From an uncultured Clostridium sp. (GTDB taxonomy: Bacteria > Bacillota > Clostridia > Lachnospirales > Lachnospiraceae), in the NCBI GenBank assembly GCA_958349075.1, contig CATWBR010000093.1:1-12243 (forward strand): a DNA stretch of 12,243 bases. The letters run 5' to 3'. Shown here piece after piece: positions 1-7,800 of the stretch. The notes under the pieces are model-generated. The model was not told the origin of the DNA. It saw only the letters and a program-made list of their open reading frames with translations, and did not search any database. The position numbers were made by a program, and so were the translations under genes. Numbering within the stretch: position 1 is the stretch's first letter; the number at the start of each line of letters is the position of its first letter.

Positions 1-31
1 GATATAATGTCCACTTCGTGCACATTATATC
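1..31. promoter_or_regulatory. Palindrome, candidate operator or hairpin upstream of the ABC operon
   Basis: Bases 1-10 (GATATAATGT) are the exact reverse complement of 22-31. After one C/C mismatch (11 and 21), CAC 12-14 pairs with GTG 18-20 around a TTC loop, giving 13 pairs in all. The AT-rich arms and the absence of a T-run argue for an operator rather than a terminator. TATAAT at 3-8 could be a -10 box within it. The dyad begins at the first base of the window, so it may extend to the left. Which gene it controls is inference: either the ABC operon or an unseen gene to the left. Confidence 0.45.
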
Positions 32-213
32 ATATTATACAGTTTCGGGATGAAAAATCGCACTGTTTTTTTCGGTTTAAATGTGGGATTATTACGGTTC
101 ACAGCCCGGCAAAGGGCAGCGCGCTGCGTAAAGTGACAGATCTCTCACCTGAAAGTCACGCAAAAGTAAGGATGATGTTCTATAATAAAGAGAAAGAAAA
201 GGAGGGGCACGGA
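32..213 (+). other. Leader region of the ABC operon, no gene seen
   Basis: No credible coding region is seen here. The stretch holds a perfect 12-bp palindrome, GCAGCGCGCTGC, at 116-127. A pair of inverted 5-mers, GTGAC and GTCAC, lies at about 133-158. A TATAAT hexamer at 181-186 could be the -10 box of the operon, but no good -35 box sits at the usual spacing, which would suit an activator-dependent promoter. The ribosome binding site GGAGGGG at 201-207 belongs to the ATPase gene. The operon promoter is not firmly located. Confidence 0.3.
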
Positions 214-903
214 ATGGAATTTTTAAAAGTTGAAAATTTATGCAAGGTTTACGGCAGAGGAGAAAATCAGGTTACCGCCCTTGACCATGTGACCCTTACG
301 ATTGGGAAGGGCGAATTCACCGCCGTCATCGGTTCCTCCGGTTCCGGTAAATCCACACTTCTTCACGCGATTGCCGGAGTGGATGTGCCTACGGACGGCA
401 AGGTGTTTCTGGACGGGCAGGACGTCTATGCGAAAAGCAATGAAAAACTCGCCATTTTCCGCCGGAGGCAGGTCGGACTGATCTACCAGTTCCACAATCT
501 CATCCCAACCCTGAATGTGTTGGAAAATATTACCCTGCCTATTCTGATGGACAGGAGAAAGGTCAATGAGGAACGGTTAAACGACCTGCTTGATCTTTTA
601 GGGCTTCAGGAGCGGAAAACCCATCTGCCCAACCAGCTTTCCGGCGGCCAGCAGCAACGTGTCGCCATCGGCCGCGCCCTGATGAACGCGCCGGCCGTCA
701 TGCTGGCGGATGAACCGACGGGCAGCCTGGACAGCCGCAATGGCAAGGAAATTATACACCTGCTGAAGGAGAGCCACAAAAAGTACCATCAGACCCTGAT
801 TATCGTCACCCACGATGAGAATATCGCCCTGCAGGCAGACCGCATTATCACACTCGCAGACGGCAGGGTGGTCCGTGATGAGAGGCAGGTGGGAAATTCA
901 TGA
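214..903 (+). CDS. ABC transporter ATP-binding protein (MacB/LolD/BceA-like)
   Basis: This is the cytoplasmic ATPase of an FtsX-type ABC system, 229 residues, the usual size for the family. Visible motifs are Walker [10 protein letters not shown] (residues 40-48), Q-loop Gln92 in YQFHNL, signature LSGGQQQ (142-148), Walker [10 protein letters not shown] with Asp166-Glu167 followed by the D-loop SLD, and the H-loop His200 in IVTHDE. The start is ATG 214, seven bases after GGAGGGG; the frame stays open 69 codons further upstream, but that extension has no family similarity. The stop overlaps the permease start as ATGA, so the two are translationally coupled. Families of this type export or dislodge antimicrobial peptides, or extract lipids; the substrate cannot be read from the sequence. 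No two-component system, the usual partner of BceAB, is in the window. Confidence 0.96.
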   Translation: MEFLKVENLCKVYGRGENQVTALDHVTLTIGKGEFTAVIGSSGSGKSTLLHAIAGVDVPTDGKVFLDGQDVYAKSNEKLAIFRRRQVGLIYQFHNLIPTLNVLENITLPILMDRRKVNEERLNDLLDLLGLQERKTHLPNQLSGGQQQRVAIGRALMNAPAVMLADEPTGSLDSRNGKEIIHLLKESHKKYHQTLIIVTHDENIALQADRIITLADGRVVRDERQVGNS

Positions 904-3437
904 ATGTCTTTAATAAAACTGCCTTGCAGGGACTTAAAAAGAACCGCGCAAGAACGCTCGTAACAATAGCCGGAGTAGCCCTGTCGGCCGCCCTGATTAC
1001 GGCGGTTGCCACCTTTTGCGTGTCGCTGCAGACTTATCTGATCAACGGGGCGATTGAAAAAAGCGGGGACTGGCACGTCGAATTTTACGACGCCGATACC
1101 TCATTTGTCCGGGAACAGGCCGCAGACGGCAGGACAGAAAACATCTCATTCTTCGAAAATATCGGCTACGCCGCACTGGACGGCTGCAAAAATCCCGACA
1201 AACCGTATTTATTTATCGCAGGTTTCAACCGGGAGACCTTTGATATGCTTCCGATCCATCTTCTCTCGGGGAGACTGCCGGAAAACAGCGGCGAGGTCCT
1301 GGTTCCGGCACACGTTGCGGCAAACGGGGGCGTAGCGATTGCGATCGGCGATACCCTCACCCTGCCGGTCGGCTCCCGGCAGACGGACTCTCTGCCACTC
1401 AGCCAGCACGATCCGTACCGTCCCGGTGAGGAAACGCTGACCCATGAGGCGGACAAGACCTATAAGGTTGTCGGAATCTTCCAGAGGCCCGCATTTGAGG
1501 AGCGTTCCGCCCCCGGATATACCATGATTACAATATCGGATGCGGCTTCCCCCAAGAATCGCTTAAGCGCCTTTGTCACACTGAAAAAGCCACGCAGTGT
1601 CCGCTCTTATGCAGAAGACGCCGCCGGAGGACTCGCCTGTGTGCTGAACGACGACATGCTCCGTTTTATGGGAATCTCGGATGACACACTGTTTAATACG
1701 CTGCTTTATTCGACCGGAGGCATTTTGATCGCCCTTGTTATGACAGGCTCCGTATTTCTCATTTATAATTCATTCAATATCTCACTCAATGAGCGCACAC
1801 ACCAGTTTGGAATTCTCATGTCGGTAGGAGCTACGGAAAAACAGCTTCGCAGCTCCGTCTTGTTTGAGGGGCTGGTGATCGGCGCAATCGGTATTCCGGC
1901 AGGCATCCTGATCGGCATACCCAGCATCCGGTTTGTGATTTCCCTGGTAGCCGGAAATTTTGGAGCCGTCATGTATGATGCCGTGCCCCTGACCCTGTGT
2001 ATTTCCGTGCCTGCAATCTGCGCCGCGGCGGTCATCAGCATGATTACAATTCTGATTTCAGCCTATATCCCGGCCGTGAAAGCCGCCCGCACTCCCGTGA
2101 TGGAATGCATCTGCCAGACTAATGAGGTAAAGGTCGAACCGGGAGCCGTAAAGACGTCGAAATTCGCAGAACGTCTATACGGTCTGGAGGGAACCCTTGC
2201 ATTAAAGAATTTCAGAAGAAACAAGCGGCGTTACCGCAGCATTGTCCTGTCGCTCACGTTGAGCGTTGTGCTGCTTGTATCGGCAAGCTCCTTTGCAACG
2301 GATTTAAACGGGGTTGCAAAACAGTCGGCCGTGGAAATGGACGGGGATATCACGTTCTATACAAAGGATATGGAAGCAAATGAACTGCTCCGGCTCTACA
2401 ACGGATTGAAAACCGCCGACGGCGTCTTCAGGAGCACCCGACAGGCCGTTTCAACCTACTCCTGCGAGGTGGATACAGGTGATTTTACAACCGAATTCCG
2501 GGACTATTACCTGGAATCCCAGGGGGCAGGCAAAAGCCTTAAAACCGCGGACCTGACCATGGATATCCAGTTTATCGAGGAGGATATTTACCAGGATTTT
2601 CTTGAAAATCTCGGCCTGTCCACGGCAGAATACGGCGGACAGGATGAAAAAATGATCATTGTAGGGAAAAAGCAGGGGAATATTGATATTTTCAAGGACA
2701 AAACCATGGATTTCACAATCCGCAGCGTGTCCGGAGAACAGACCCGGACCATCCACACATTTTTTGCCGACACTTACCCTCTGGATCCGCCGCCCCCCGA
2801 TCCGCCCATAAAAAAAGACTATGTGTTCATGGCGGTAGCCCCTTACCGGGTGAAAGCGCAGTTTGACCTGTTGGATGCGCCCGAACGGCAGGGCTTTACC
2901 TTCTGGTCTAAAACTCCCGGCCTGTCCGCGGCGCAAATGCAGGCCATGATCGACGGAGCCGGCATAACCTCCGATTATCATCTGTACAATCTCCATGCCG
3001 TACTGGAGGAAAACCGCACTCTTATTTTTATAGTAACTCTGTTTACCATTGTATTTGTCATCATGATCTCGCTGATCGGGACAGCCAATGTATTCAATAC
3101 GGTTTCCACCAATATCAGGCTGAGAAGGCGCGAGCTGGCCATGCTCCGCTCCGTGGGATTATCCGACCGCGCGTTTAACCGGATGATGCGTTTTGAGTGC
3201 GCCCTTTACGGCATAAGAACACTGCTGTTCGGGCTGCCGGTCTCGGGTATTCTCTCCTGGCTGATTTATAAGGGGATGGTGAGCGGGGGCGCTGAGATCG
3301 GATATACCTTTCCGTGGGGCAGTATCACAGTCAGCATACTCGGCGTATTTTTTGTGATATTTATTGCAATGCTGTATGCCACGGGTAAGATTCGAAAAGA
3401 AAATATTATTGATGCGCTTCGGGATGATATGACGTGA
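900..3437 (+). CDS. ABC transporter permease, two-domain FtsX family
   Basis: This 845-residue integral membrane protein pairs with the ATPase just upstream (ATGA overlap). It is built as two FtsX-like halves. In the first, a transmembrane segment at about 19-43 is followed by a large external domain (about 45-265), and then membrane segments at about 270-292, 320-345 and 365-395, with the typical cytoplasmic coupling stretch ERTHQFGILMSVGAT (298-312). The second half starts with LALKNFRRNKRRYR and a segment at about 447-465, then an external domain (about 470-700), then segments near 707-728, 770-792 and 808-827, with RRRELAMLRSVGLS (742-755). A proline-rich stretch (PLDPPPPDPP, about 627-636) lies in the second external domain. 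The two-half layout resembles BceB-like and lipoprotein-release permeases; two similarly large external domains differ from MacB. The substrate is unknown. Confidence 0.93.
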   Translation: MNVFNKTALQGLKKNRARTLVTIAGVALSAALITAVATFCVSLQTYLINGAIEKSGDWHVEFYDADTSFVREQAADGRTENISFFENIGYAALDGCKNPDKPYLFIAGFNRETFDMLPIHLLSGRLPENSGEVLVPAHVAANGGVAIAIGDTLTLPVGSRQTDSLPLSQHDPYRPGEETLTHEADKTYKVVGIFQRPAFEERSAPGYTMITISDAASPKNRLSAFVTLKKPRSVRSYAEDAAGGLACVLNDDMLRFMGISDDTLFNTLLYSTGGILIALVMTGSVFLIYNSFNISLNERTHQFGILMSVGATEKQLRSSVLFEGLVIGAIGIPAGILIGIPSIRFVISLVAGNFGAVMYDAVPLTLCISVPAICAAAVISMITILISAYIPAVKAARTPVMECICQTNEVKVEPGAVKTSKFAERLYGLEGTLALKNFRRNKRRYRSIVLSLTLSVVLLVSASSFATDLNGVAKQSAVEMDGDITFYTKDMEANELLRLYNGLKTADGVFRSTRQAVSTYSCEVDTGDFTTEFRDYYLESQGAGKSLKTADLTMDIQFIEEDIYQDFLENLGLSTAEYGGQDEKMIIVGKKQGNIDIFKDKTMDFTIRSVSGEQTRTIHTFFADTYPLDPPPPDPPIKKDYVFMAVAPYRVKAQFDLLDAPERQGFTFWSKTPGLSAAQMQAMIDGAGITSDYHLYNLHAVLEENRTLIFIVTLFTIVFVIMISLIGTANVFNTVSTNIRLRRRELAMLRSVGLSDRAFNRMMRFECALYGIRTLLFGLPVSGILSWLIYKGMVSGGAEIGYTFPWGSITVSILGVFFVIFIAMLYATGKIRKENIIDALRDDMT

Positions 3438-3447
3438 TGGGAGGTGA

Positions 3448-3652
3448 GTCTTCAGTCCCGGTTTATAGGTTGTCGCGGGTGGGGAATCCGGGCAGAAAAA
3501 GTTCCTGCGGGAAACGCTCGCGCTCGTCGGAGTGCATAGCAGTACTAAGGTGCCATAGGACGTCACCTAAGTACTGATGGACTCCCAGGTTCCCTCCGGA
3601 ATCTTTTTCTCCCTCCTCCCCCACAGGCAGGTTATGATCCGGGACTGAAGAC
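3448..3652. repeat. 205-bp imperfect palindromic element with perfect 14-bp ends
   Basis: GTCTTCAGTCCCGG (3448-3461) is the exact reverse complement of 3639-3652. Inside, the two arms continue to match imperfectly. Bases 3490-3515 match the complement of 3588-3613 with a few changes around a shared AGAAAAAG core. Near the centre, AGTACTAAGGTG (3541-3552) pairs with CACCTAAGTACT (3564-3575) with one mismatch. The whole can fold into one long irregular hairpin in either strand. It lies between two convergent genes. It may be a MITE- or REP-like dispersed element, or a structured RNA; the sequence does not decide. No protein gene is credible here. Bases 3653-3720, between it and the next terminator, hold nothing recognised. 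Confidence 0.75.
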
Positions 3653-3720
3653 GCCGAGGTTATCGCCATCCTGCTCCCCGGCCGCTGTCTTACAGAGACG
3701 TCACCGCCTCTCAATTAAAC

Positions 3721-3775
3721 TCAAAAAGGGAGCTTGGGCTGAGCAGAATCCTACTCCTGCTCAGTCAAAGCTCCC
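3721..3775 (-). terminator. Rho-independent terminator of the carrier-M28 peptidase operon
   Basis: GGGAGCTT (3728-3735) pairs with AAGCTCCC (3768-3775) and CTGAGCAG (3739-3746) pairs with CTGCTCAG (3757-3764), with a 3x3 internal loop and a 10-base apical loop. On the minus strand the hairpin is followed at once by TTTTTGAGTTT, the expected uridine tract. It lies 26 bases beyond the M28 stop codon. On the plus strand it lacks a T-run, so it is directional. Confidence 0.88.
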
Positions 3776-3801
3776 TATCCGAAGGCAGTCCCTGCGCCCG
3801 G

Positions 3802-5496
3802 CTATCCGCGCTGAGTCATCCCTTCTATATATGTAATCATCTCTTCCAATCCATTGCACAGCCGGTTTTTATACCGCATAAAGGCGGTTAAGGCCATCAG
3901 ATAATACTCTCTTTCTGTGTTATCCCTGGTGATTCCCTCAAACTGCGCTATATCGGCAAATACCCCGAACGGGCATCCGCAGTCGTGGGTATAGGCGTCC
4001 TTCCTGCAGTAAAACAGGTGGAGCATTCTTCCCACAACCGCCTTTATATCAAAATCCTCTGCCAGACCCTTTTCTGTCATTCCCTCAAATGCAGACAGGC
4101 TCTCTTTGGCTCTCTGCCACACTTCCCTGATTCCACGTCCGTCAAAACCTTCCGTCAATGAGACCAGAATCCGGTTCAGCCGTTCGTCCATATCCCGGAC
4201 AAATTCCGGGAGGTTGACCGGCAGGATCTCAGCCCCCTCAATGGCCTCGATCAGTTCCAGATTAATTCCTGCATCCCGCATCATGATCGTCTCATCCAGC
4301 TTATCGAGCGTGTCCTCGGGCGTGTGCCACCACGGCCCACCGCTGGGACAGTCGGAAAGACGCCTGTCCTTTTCCGGCTCATACTTCAGCATGATGGTGA
4401 TGGGGATATCGGCTCCCCAGAAGGACTGATCCGCGCCGCGTATCATCGGAACGTAGGCGTCGGGCCGTTTGCCCGTGTATTTCTCGATCAGCTTGCCGGT
4501 AAAATCAATCCCCTCCGTACCGGCGGTGCGCGCCACGATCCGATCCGCGTTCCTGCATCCCGTCAAGTCCAGGTTGATATGGGCTACACAGTGTTTTTTA
4601 AGCTCCCCGTAATGGCTGTCGCAGTACCAGGCGGAACCGGAAAAACGTCCGTCGGAATGGCCTGACCACCAGGCAATCCTGATTCCGCGGCGCAGGAGGC
4701 CGCGGCGTTCATTCAGAATCCTTGCGTACTCCAGAAGTATCGCATCGCTGACGGCGTTATCCGTAATTCCCTCATACCAGGAATCATAGTGCCCCGATAC
4801 CAGGACAAAGCTTTCACTTTTTCCGGGTATGTCGGCGATTACCATCGAACTCTTCCTGATACCGGTGTCCATCCTGATCGAAAGCACGGCTTTTCGTTTT
4901 CCTTCCGCCAGAAGCCCGATTAACTCCTCCCCGTCCTCCCGCCCGATTCCGGCCGACGGAAGGAAACGCATATAGACGGATTCGTCAAGCCCCGGCGTTC
5001 CCCAGACACTTCCTATATTGCTGTGATGGATGCAGCCGCCTTTCGTACCGCAGATATGCAGAATCGCCAACGCTCCGGCATCCAGGGCTTTTCTTGCAAA
5101 ATCGCCCTTTCCATCCCAGGTCAGGACAATTTTACCGGAGAAAGCCCTGAAGCGTTCTCTCTCCTGCCTTTGTGACAGTTTTTTCTCCCTGCCCATAAAG
5201 TCGTAATACAGCTCTCCGGACAGTCCGTCGGCCTCCTCACTGTACACATCGCCGACAAGACGGTATTTTTTTCCCTCCACCGTCATCTCTGCGGACACGG
5301 GTTTGCTGAAGAATCCCTCATATTCACAAAGCTCGCAGGGGACACCGTAGCAGTCCAGCTTTTCTTTCAGATAGCCGGCCGCCTTTTCCCCATCCTCCGT
5401 GCCGCTGTAGCGGAACAGCTCATTAAACCGTTCCACTGTCTCCAGCATATTCTCTCTGCTGATTTCACTTAACAGTTCTGTCTCTGTCTGCTTCAT
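3802..5496 (-). CDS. M28 family (Zn aminopeptidase-like) peptidase with PA-like insert
   Basis: The 564-residue product resembles M28 metallopeptidases, which trim N-terminal residues from peptides. Recognisable in order are an N-terminal segment, a PA-like insert (about 95-205, with LDAGALAILHICG), and then the catalytic fold. That fold shows SGHYDS (His236), TDN (Asp246, bridging metal ligand), INLDLTG (Asp310) and WHTPEDT (His391). The oddity is at 279-288: family members normally have a Glu-Glu pair (catalytic base plus metal ligand), but here the motif is GHSDGRFSGS, with His280-Ser281 in that place. The C-terminal 170 residues are helical and not recognised. No signal peptide is visible, so it is probably cytoplasmic. 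The start is the ATG at 5496, with GGAGAG six bases upstream; in-frame upstream Met codons lie inside the carrier gene. It follows the carrier gene by 13 bases in one operon. Confidence 0.88.
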   Translation of the reverse strand: MKQTETELLSEISRENMLETVERFNELFRYSGTEDGEKAAGYLKEKLDCYGVPCELCEYEGFFSKPVSAEMTVEGKKYRLVGDVYSEEADGLSGELYYDFMGREKKLSQRQERERFRAFSGKIVLTWDGKGDFARKALDAGALAILHICGTKGGCIHHSNIGSVWGTPGLDESVYMRFLPSAGIGREDGEELIGLLAEGKRKAVLSIRMDTGIRKSSMVIADIPGKSESFVLVSGHYDSWYEGITDNAVSDAILLEYARILNERRGLLRRGIRIAWWSGHSDGRFSGSAWYCDSHYGELKKHCVAHINLDLTGCRNADRIVARTAGTEGIDFTGKLIEKYTGKRPDAYVPMIRGADQSFWGADIPITIMLKYEPEKDRRLSDCPSGGPWWHTPEDTLDKLDETIMMRDAGINLELIEAIEGAEILPVNLPEFVRDMDERLNRILVSLTEGFDGRGIREVWQRAKESLSAFEGMTEKGLAEDFDIKAVVGRMLHLFYCRKDAYTHDCGCPFGVFADIAQFEGITRDNTEREYYLMALTAFMRYKNRLCNGLEEMITYIEGMTQRG

Positions 5497-5509
5497 CGTA
5501 TACTCTCCA

Positions 5510-6916
5510 TCAGAATGGTCCATAGTGGATGACCTGGGCAATTACCATACCAACACATGATATGACAATCCAGGAGGCAAAAACCCTGCCCATGAACTTC
5601 ATCCATTTGTCATAAGGAACGCCGGCAGCCATCAGATTGGCCATCAGCGCGGACGACATAGGCAGGATATAATTGCCCAGGCCGTCGCCGAAGTTAAATG
5701 CCAGTACAACGGACTGTCTTGTCATGCCGATCAGATCCGCCACCGGGGTCATCAGCGGCATCACGGCCGCCGCCTGTCCCGAACCGGACGGAATAAACAC
5801 ATTGATAATCAGGTTGGCAACGAACATCAGCGGACCCTGAAGGAATGCCGGACATGCCATCAGCACTCCCGCAATTGCGTTGACAATCGTATCGATGATT
5901 TTACCCTCGGTCAGGATACTGGAGATTGCCGTTGCAATGCCGATCATGATGGCCGCAGTCATCATTTTAGCCGCGCCTTTGCTGAATTTCTTTGAGATAT
6001 CACTGGGAGACAGTCCTCCGACAAGGCCGCCGGCCACCGCCAGCCACACAAACTGCACCGCAGTCTCCGTATTGCCCCATCCGAGCTTGATTCCGCCGTA
6101 TACCTGAAGCGCCGTACTTGCCAGAAACACGATGAGCACCGCAATTTGACGCCTGGAAATGGTCTGTTCCCTGTCGATGCTTAAGTCATAGCCGCCCTTT
6201 CTGGCTTCCTCCTCTATCTCGAATATGATGCTGTCCTTCGGATTTTTCTTGACCTTCATGGCATATGACACGATGAAATACCCGTTGACCACGAGGAGCA
6301 CCGCACACAGTAAAAGACGGTATCCAATCCCTGAAAAGATCGGCAGGTCTGCAAATCCCTGGGCGATTGCCGTCGTTGCCGGAGCCACGGGACCAATACT
6401 CTGGCTGCCTCCCGCCGCCAGTATTATGATGGCGGACGCCACAATCGCATCATACCCGCACATGCGGCAGAACAGTACGAGAATCGGTATAAATCCCACC
6501 ATACCGACCGGATTCTGCCTCATTCCGTAAATCCCGAATACAACAATCGTGACGATTAAAAGCATTCGTTCGCTGTTTTTGTACTTGTGAATCATCCTGT
6601 TGATGGCTGCGTCAAATGCCCCTGTCGCCAGCAATACTTCAATTGAAGCCGCACTGAAAATGGTCATCCAGATCAGGCTGGAACCTGCCAGCGCCTTTAC
6701 AATGTAGTTGGGTATTTTTAAGAAACTGATTGGATTCTGGGCTACCCAGGCAAATGATCCAGGATCCACCATCTTCTTTCCCGTAGCGGCGTTCTCAATC
6801 CTGGCATACTCTCCTGCCGGTACAAAGTACGTCATCGCCGTCACAATTACCACAAGCATTACAAGAATGACGAACACATGTGGGATTTGGATTTTCTTTT
6901 TTGACTCGTTACTCAT
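5510..6916 (-). CDS. YfcC-family (DcuC/ArcD-like) membrane carrier
   Basis: A 468-residue polytopic membrane protein of the YfcC / C4-dicarboxylate anaerobic carrier-like family. An N-terminal segment (about 12-33, ending in the typical YFVPAGEY) is followed by roughly 11-12 hydrophobic segments. There is a cytoplasmic loop around 222-255 rich in charged residues. Family-type motifs are GMRQNPVGMVGFIPIL (131-146) and the paired hairpin-like motif FIPSGSGQAAAVMPL (374-388). Members are secondary transporters, with amino acids, small peptides or dicarboxylates proposed as substrates. The co-transcribed M28 peptidase points to a peptide or an acylated amino acid here, which is inference. The start ATG 6916 is preceded by AAGGAG and GAGGGG. 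It is the first gene of the operon, with its own promoter and operator at 6951-7012. Confidence 0.9.
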   Translation of the reverse strand: MSNESKKKIQIPHVFVILVMLVVIVTAMTYFVPAGEYARIENAATGKKMVDPGSFAWVAQNPISFLKIPNYIVKALAGSSLIWMTIFSAASIEVLLATGAFDAAINRMIHKYKNSERMLLIVTIVVFGIYGMRQNPVGMVGFIPILVLFCRMCGYDAIVASAIIILAAGGSQSIGPVAPATTAIAQGFADLPIFSGIGYRLLLCAVLLVVNGYFIVSYAMKVKKNPKDSIIFEIEEEARKGGYDLSIDREQTISRRQIAVLIVFLASTALQVYGGIKLGWGNTETAVQFVWLAVAGGLVGGLSPSDISKKFSKGAAKMMTAAIMIGIATAISSILTEGKIIDTIVNAIAGVLMACPAFLQGPLMFVANLIINVFIPSGSGQAAAVMPLMTPVADLIGMTRQSVVLAFNFGDGLGNYILPMSSALMANLMAAGVPYDKWMKFMGRVFASWIVISCVGMVIAQVIHYGPF

Positions 6917-6950
6917 CTTCCCCTCTTCTCCTTTGCTTTTGATAGCGAAA

Positions 6951-6980
6951 ACTATATCAGATCTGCCCGGGGCATCTCAA
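6951..6980 (-). promoter_or_regulatory. Promoter of the carrier-M28 operon
   Basis: On the minus strand, TTGAGA (6980-6975), an 18-base spacer and TATAGT (6956-6951) form a sigma-A-type promoter. The predicted transcription start is near 6944, giving a 27-base leader before the carrier ATG. The operator at 6995-7012 is centred about 59.5 bases upstream of that start, close to the class I activator position (-61.5) known for CRP. Confidence 0.65.
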
Positions 6981-6994
6981 CAAAATTTGTAACA

Positions 6995-7012
6995 GTGTAG
7001 CCTTTGTTACAC
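6995..7012. promoter_or_regulatory. Crp/Fnr-type operator 1 (carrier / regulator intergenic)
   Basis: GTGTAGCCTTTGTTACAC is a near-perfect dyad: TGTAG, six bases, TTACA. It matches the site at 7862-7879 at 17 of 18 positions, including the central six bases CCTTTG. Read towards the carrier gene it is followed by TGTTA, and the second site read towards its own gene is followed by TGTAA, so the similarity extends beyond the dyad. It lies between divergent promoters, about -59.5 from the carrier start and about -63.5 from the regulator start, so it could act on both. The assignment to the adjacent Crp-like protein is inference. Confidence 0.75.
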
Positions 7013-7031
7013 CGCTTCGTTAAGTCGTTTC

Positions 7032-7060
7032 TTGACTGGCAGTCCATTCGATGATAAAAT
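7032..7060 (+). promoter_or_regulatory. Promoter of the Crp/Fnr-type regulator gene
   Basis: TTGACT (7032-7037), a 17-base spacer and TAAAAT (7055-7060) make a near-consensus sigma-A promoter. The predicted start is near 7067, leaving a leader of about 63 bases before the GTG start codon. The good -35 suggests basal expression without an activator, with possible autoregulation from the upstream operator. Confidence 0.68.
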
Positions 7061-7129
7061 TTTCCAATAAGACAAACGACAGATTAGAATCGGCAGATAC
7101 CGTAGACAGACGAATTTTGAGGTAAAGAT

Positions 7130-7798
7130 GTGGATAGAGAATATTGTGTAAATTTTGAACCCCGTGAAAATGAAGAACTGAAGCTCCTGATTGAACGATA
7201 CGCCAGACGCGAGGATATCCCGCAGGGAACCTACTACGTTAAACCGGGCGACGTCCTCCGGGAAATCTCCTACCTGTATGCAGGACAGAGCGTCCATACG
7301 ATGTTCAACGGGGATGGGCAGGAAAAGCTTTCCTACATATTGACGGACGGCTGGTTCCTGGCGGAAGGCCTGTTCAGCGACGGCGCCGATATAAGAATCG
7401 CGGAGCGGTACTCCTTCGCCAGGACGCCGCTGACCCTTTACCGGATTAACCGGAACGTCTACCGGGTCCTGATCGAAAAACCCGTGTTCCGCAACGCGCT
7501 GATTAACAGCATCAGCGCCAAGAGGGCATATCTGCAGAGGGAACTGGAAAGCGTCATTCTGGAACGCACCAAAGACCGCCTCAAAAAACTGTTTATCATG
7601 CTGTCCGATCCGTCCTCCAGCGCGGACGGCGAATGGTATCCCCTGTCCCATGATTATTACCATAAAGACATTGCCTCCATCATCGGAAGCAACCGTGTGA
7701 CGGTCAGCCGCTTCGTAAGCGAGCTGGCCCAGGAAGGATTTCTCCGGGTTGTAAATAAACGGATACAGATTAGTAAAGACCATATAACAGACTGCTGA
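7130..7798 (+). CDS. Crp/Fnr-family transcriptional regulator
   Basis: The 222-residue protein has the two-domain Crp layout. An N-terminal cupin-like effector domain (about 10-125, with the KPGDVLREISYLYAG strand-turn) and a long dimer helix (about 128-152) lead to a C-terminal winged helix with an HTH at about 178-207. The recognition helix reads SNRVTVSR. Aligned without gaps to E. coli CRP, Arg189 and Arg194 match CRP Arg180 and Arg185, but Val190 replaces CRP Glu181. No FNR-type cysteine cluster is visible and the cAMP-binding residues are not conserved, so the effector is unknown. The start is GTG 7130, six bases after GAGGT; a stop (TGA 7118-7120) closes the frame just upstream. An ATG at 7128 is out of frame and gives only seven codons. 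It probably controls the flanking carrier and peptidase genes through the two dyads. Confidence 0.92.
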   Translation: MDREYCVNFEPRENEELKLLIERYARREDIPQGTYYVKPGDVLREISYLYAGQSVHTMFNGDGQEKLSYILTDGWFLAEGLFSDGADIRIAERYSFARTPLTLYRINRNVYRVLIEKPVFRNALINSISAKRAYLQRELESVILERTKDRLKKLFIMLSDPSSSADGEWYPLSHDYYHKDIASIIGSNRVTVSRFVSELAQEGFLRVVNKRIQISKDHITDC

Positions 7799-7800
7799 AT

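Noticed and set aside
7..213. In-frame N-terminal extension of the ABC ATPase starting at ATG 7
   Set aside because: The first 69 codons have no ABC-family similarity, cross the palindrome and leader, and lack a ribosome binding site, whereas ATG 214 follows GGAGGGG and begins the typical MEFLKVENL start.
2451..2996. Minus-strand open frame of 181 codons inside the permease gene
   Set aside because: It is opposite the second external domain of an intact FtsX permease, with no family features.
214..3437. Complete Bce-type antimicrobial peptide sensing module
   Set aside because: Only the ATPase and permease are present; no histidine kinase or response regulator is in the window, so only the transporter call is made.
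3441..3660. GAGGT at 3441-3445 and 3656-3660 as a target-site duplication of the palindromic element
   Set aside because: The copies stand at unequal distances from the 14-bp termini (two versus three bases) and a 5-mer match is expected by chance.
3159..3714. Minus-strand open frames over the permease end and the palindromic element
   Set aside because: They run through inverted-repeat sequence and into antisense permease; composition is low-complexity and no start signal is present. They are not counted as genes.
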